From assembly GCA_947455845.1 (NCBI GenBank), contig CANGQE010000011.1, positions 1-14,253 of the forward strand: 14,253 nucleotides of DNA, written 5' to 3'. Numbering within the stretch: position 1 is the stretch's first letter; each line of letters begins with the position of its first letter. The translations under genes and the position numbers were made by a program. Below, piece after piece: positions 12,513 through 14,253 of the stretch. Source of the DNA: Rickettsiales bacterium. GTDB lineage: Bacteria; Pseudomonadota; Alphaproteobacteria; Rickettsiales; UBA1997. Below the pieces are notes generated by a model, which was not told where the DNA came from, ran no database searches, and was given only the letters and a program-made list of their open reading frames with translations.

Positions 12513-13532
12513 TTATCTAGTTAAAAATTTGTCGCCTTTAGCAACTCTGTCGCGCCAATAGTCAAGCAAGTCTTGCATGGTTTGTTCGAAAGTGATTTCA
12601 GATTTCCAACCAGTATGTTTGGTAAATTTGGTCATGTCTGGAACTTGTAAATCGGCGTCGATTGGGCGAATGCGGTCAGGATCGGTTTCGATTTTAACTT
12701 GGTCTTTTACGGTCGAAATTGAGATTAAATGTTTCAACATGTCACCAATTGTGCAGCTGTAAGTGCCACCGATATTGTAATATTCTCCAGCAATTGGATT
12801 GTGCGTAACCAGCACGTAGTAAGCTTTTACAGCATCACGCACGTCGGCAAAAGTTCTTAGCGAATCTAAGTTTCCAACTTTAATGACGGGTGGAATTAGA
12901 CCTTTTTCAATCATGGCGATTTGTTTAGCGAAAGTACTTTCAGCAAAAACATCCCCGCGTCTTGGACCGGTGTGAGTGAACATGCGTGTAGTCATGATGG
13001 TCATGTTGTAAGCTTCAGCGTAGTAGCGGCCCACTAAATCAGTTCCTACTTTGGAAATTGCGTAAGGTGAAGCTGGGTGAAAACCACATTCTTCATTGAT
13101 CGGCAATTTTTCTTTAGGCACGCGACCAAAAACTTCACTGGAAGCGCAAACGTGAATTACCGGATTAAGTTCAGGCATTTTTCTAACTGCTTCTAAAACA
13201 CGCGCCGTGCCTTGAATGTTGGTTTCAAAAGTATCAAGCGGAGATTCAAAGCTAGTTTGTGGATAGCTTTGCGCCGCTAAGTGAAAAATGTAATCTGGTT
13301 TTGATTTTTTCATTACATCGTGAATTGAGATGTAATCACGCAAGTCACCGTAAAGTAAATGTAAGCGGTCTTTTTTATTCACGCGCTCAATTAGGTGGGA
13401 GATGTTGTCAAGCGGGCTTCTCCAACGACACATGCCGTAAATTTCCCAATCGGTATTTTCAAGTAAAAAATCAGCCAAGTGCGATCCGACCATGCCGGTA
13501 ATGCCCGTGATTAAGGCGCGTTTTTTTGTCAT
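12513..13532 (-). CDS. GDP-mannose 4,6-dehydratase-family SDR (possibly acting on GDP-heptose)
   Basis: Extended SDR of 339 residues, cytosolic and NAD(P)-dependent. The cofactor motif is GITGMVG (10-16). It is followed by GDLRD (62-66), HLAAQSY (84-90), CASSEVFG (129-136) with the catalytic Ser and Glu, and SPYAISK (155-161) with Y157/K161. The GDP-sugar part reads MFTHTGPRRGDVFAEST (184-200), RTFADVRDAVKAYY (226-239) and YYNIGG (251-256). This is the GDP-mannose 4,6-dehydratase/RMD group, whose product is a GDP-4-keto-6-deoxy sugar. Canonical Gmd has GITGQDG and TSE, and this protein has GITGMVG and SSE. Relatives acting on GDP-D-glycero-manno-heptose are known in Yersinia (DmhA) and Campylobacter (Cj1427). 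Because the operon makes GDP-heptose, that substrate is a fair alternative to GDP-mannose. The stop lies 11 bases before the next gene. Confidence 0.85.
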   Translation of the reverse strand: MTKKRALITGITGMVGSHLADFLLENTDWEIYGMCRWRSPLDNISHLIERVNKKDRLHLLYGDLRDYISIHDVMKKSKPDYIFHLAAQSYPQTSFESPLDTFETNIQGTARVLEAVRKMPELNPVIHVCASSEVFGRVPKEKLPINEECGFHPASPYAISKVGTDLVGRYYAEAYNMTIMTTRMFTHTGPRRGDVFAESTFAKQIAMIEKGLIPPVIKVGNLDSLRTFADVRDAVKAYYVLVTHNPIAGEYYNIGGTYSCTIGDMLKHLISISTVKDQVKIETDPDRIRPIDADLQVPDMTKFTKHTGWKSEITFEQTMQDLLDYWRDRVAKGDKFLTR

Positions 13533-13561
13533 TGTTTGTAATTGTTAATTGTTAACTTCAC

Positions 13562-14253
13562 CTAAGCGAAAAAATTTCTCAAAATTTTTCGAAATTCAAA
13601 ATTGTTTTTTAAAATCAATTTCTTCGCCCGCCAGAAAATTCTTAGTTTCTCGGTAATATTTTTAGAATGTTTCAACTGCACTACAATTGTTTCCAACCTT
13701 TGCTTCAAAGAATTTGCTGAAGAAATATTTTCTCCCGAATTCAAATTAAAAACCGCAGTAATATTTATCGGAAAAAACTGGTATTTCTTACCATTCGGTT
13801 TACGCGATGAAAGTAATTCCATGTTCAATTCATAATCCATCGAGTAACGATTTTTTTCGTTGAATTTTACGTAGTCAAAAATTGCCCTGCGATAATAAAA
13901 AGATTCCCCTGAACCGATTGGACAACGTTTAATTAAATTACGTTTAGTCATGTGGATTATGGCACTAGCACTAAAGGCAGAAACGGCACCAACTGAATAG
14001 CTGTTACAATAAATCACGTCAAAGCTCGGGTTGCAATTGGCGTAGTAAAGCATTTCAGAAAAAAAGTTTTTATGGAAAAAATCATCCGCCCCCAAAAAAC
14101 CCACCACATCGCCGGTAACATATTTCAGCGCGATATTACGCCCATGGGAAATTCCTGAATCTTTTTCTTTAATCCACTTAACAAATTGTGGAAACTTTTG
14201 TACGTAAGCAGCAATAATTTCGTGAGTACCGTCGGTTGAGATATCATCTAAAA
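13562..14253 (-). CDS. Family 2 glycosyltransferase (partial, N-terminus beyond the right edge)
   Basis: The frame is open from the window edge, so about 229 residues are visible and the true start lies outside. The GTG at 14107 is internal and not the start. The first visible residues, LDDISTDGTHEIIAAY, are the DDxSxDGT nucleotide-binding motif of GT-A enzymes. Further on come EKDSGISHGRNIAL, then GDVVGFLGADD with the acidic metal-binding pair, and RCPIGSGESFYYRR, the acceptor-side region. Cytosolic, acting at the inner membrane on a growing glycan. The C-terminal 60 residues are basic and helical. It is the first visible gene of the minus-strand operon, 29 bases before the dehydratase start. 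GT2 donor and acceptor sugars cannot be told from sequence. Confidence 0.88.
   Translation of the reverse strand, partial: LDDISTDGTHEIIAAYVQKFPQFVKWIKEKDSGISHGRNIALKYVTGDVVGFLGADDFFHKNFFSEMLYYANCNPSFDVIYCNSYSVGAVSAFSASAIIHMTKRNLIKRCPIGSGESFYYRRAIFDYVKFNEKNRYSMDYELNMELLSSRKPNGKKYQFFPINITAVFNLNSGENISSANSLKQRLETIVVQLKHSKNITEKLRIFWRAKKLILKNNFEFRKILRNFFA

Noticed and set aside
13533..13561. AATTGTTAATTGTTAAC short repeats upstream of the dehydratase gene as an operator
   Set aside because: The stretch is only 29 bases of A/T-rich low complexity within the operon, and a similar run at 8221-8245 overlaps the gmhA end. There is no evidence of a binding site.
13562..14107. A GTG start at 14107 for the GT2 gene
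   Set aside because: The same frame continues to the window edge with DDxSxDGT and the GISHGRN region, so this GTG is internal.

Overview
The window is A+T-rich bacterial chromosome with no phage, plasmid or transposase gene. GlyA has an alphaproteobacterial look and the genome is packed with short palindromic repeats, so I infer an uncultured, low-GC alphaproteobacterium. This is a judgement from protein appearance, not a computed placement. All fourteen visible stop codons are TAA or TAG, and few genes have a recognisable Shine-Dalgarno sequence.

Left half, plus strand (1-6770): the tail of an unidentified gene, then glyA (serine hydroxymethyltransferase), a glutathione S-transferase family protein, an RlmI-like 23S rRNA cytosine-5 methyltransferase, an SDR-type L-threonine 3-dehydrogenase, and a P1B-type metal ATPase with an unusual TPC motif. 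These are core or housekeeping genes. GlyA and the threonine dehydrogenase both touch glycine/threonine/one-carbon metabolism. Each of the four gaps from glyA to the ATPase holds one palindromic element, from two families.

Right half, minus strand (14253-6917): a tightly packed surface-glycan operon, read from right to left. It holds a GT2 glycosyltransferase (cut by the window edge), a GDP-mannose 4,6-dehydratase-family SDR, a membrane protein with a long Ser/Pro-rich repetitive tail, a GT10 (fucosyltransferase-fold) glycosyltransferase, a degenerate methyltransferase-like protein, HddA kinase, GmhA isomerase, and a fused HddC-GmhB protein. GmhA, HddA, GmhB and HddC make up the complete route from sedoheptulose 7-phosphate to GDP-D-glycero-alpha-D-manno-heptose. 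The dehydratase could modify that sugar nucleotide and the GT10/GT2 enzymes could transfer it or related sugars onto a capsule, O-antigen or S-layer glycan.

The most striking observation is a perfect 30-bp-arm palindrome sitting in frame inside hddC-gmhB. It encodes the linker joining the two enzymes and is the same element found between genes elsewhere in the window. The most novel protein candidates are the Ser/Pro-repeat membrane protein (11869-12501) and the degenerate methyltransferase-like protein (10052-10885). No stretch longer than 300 bases lacks a gene.
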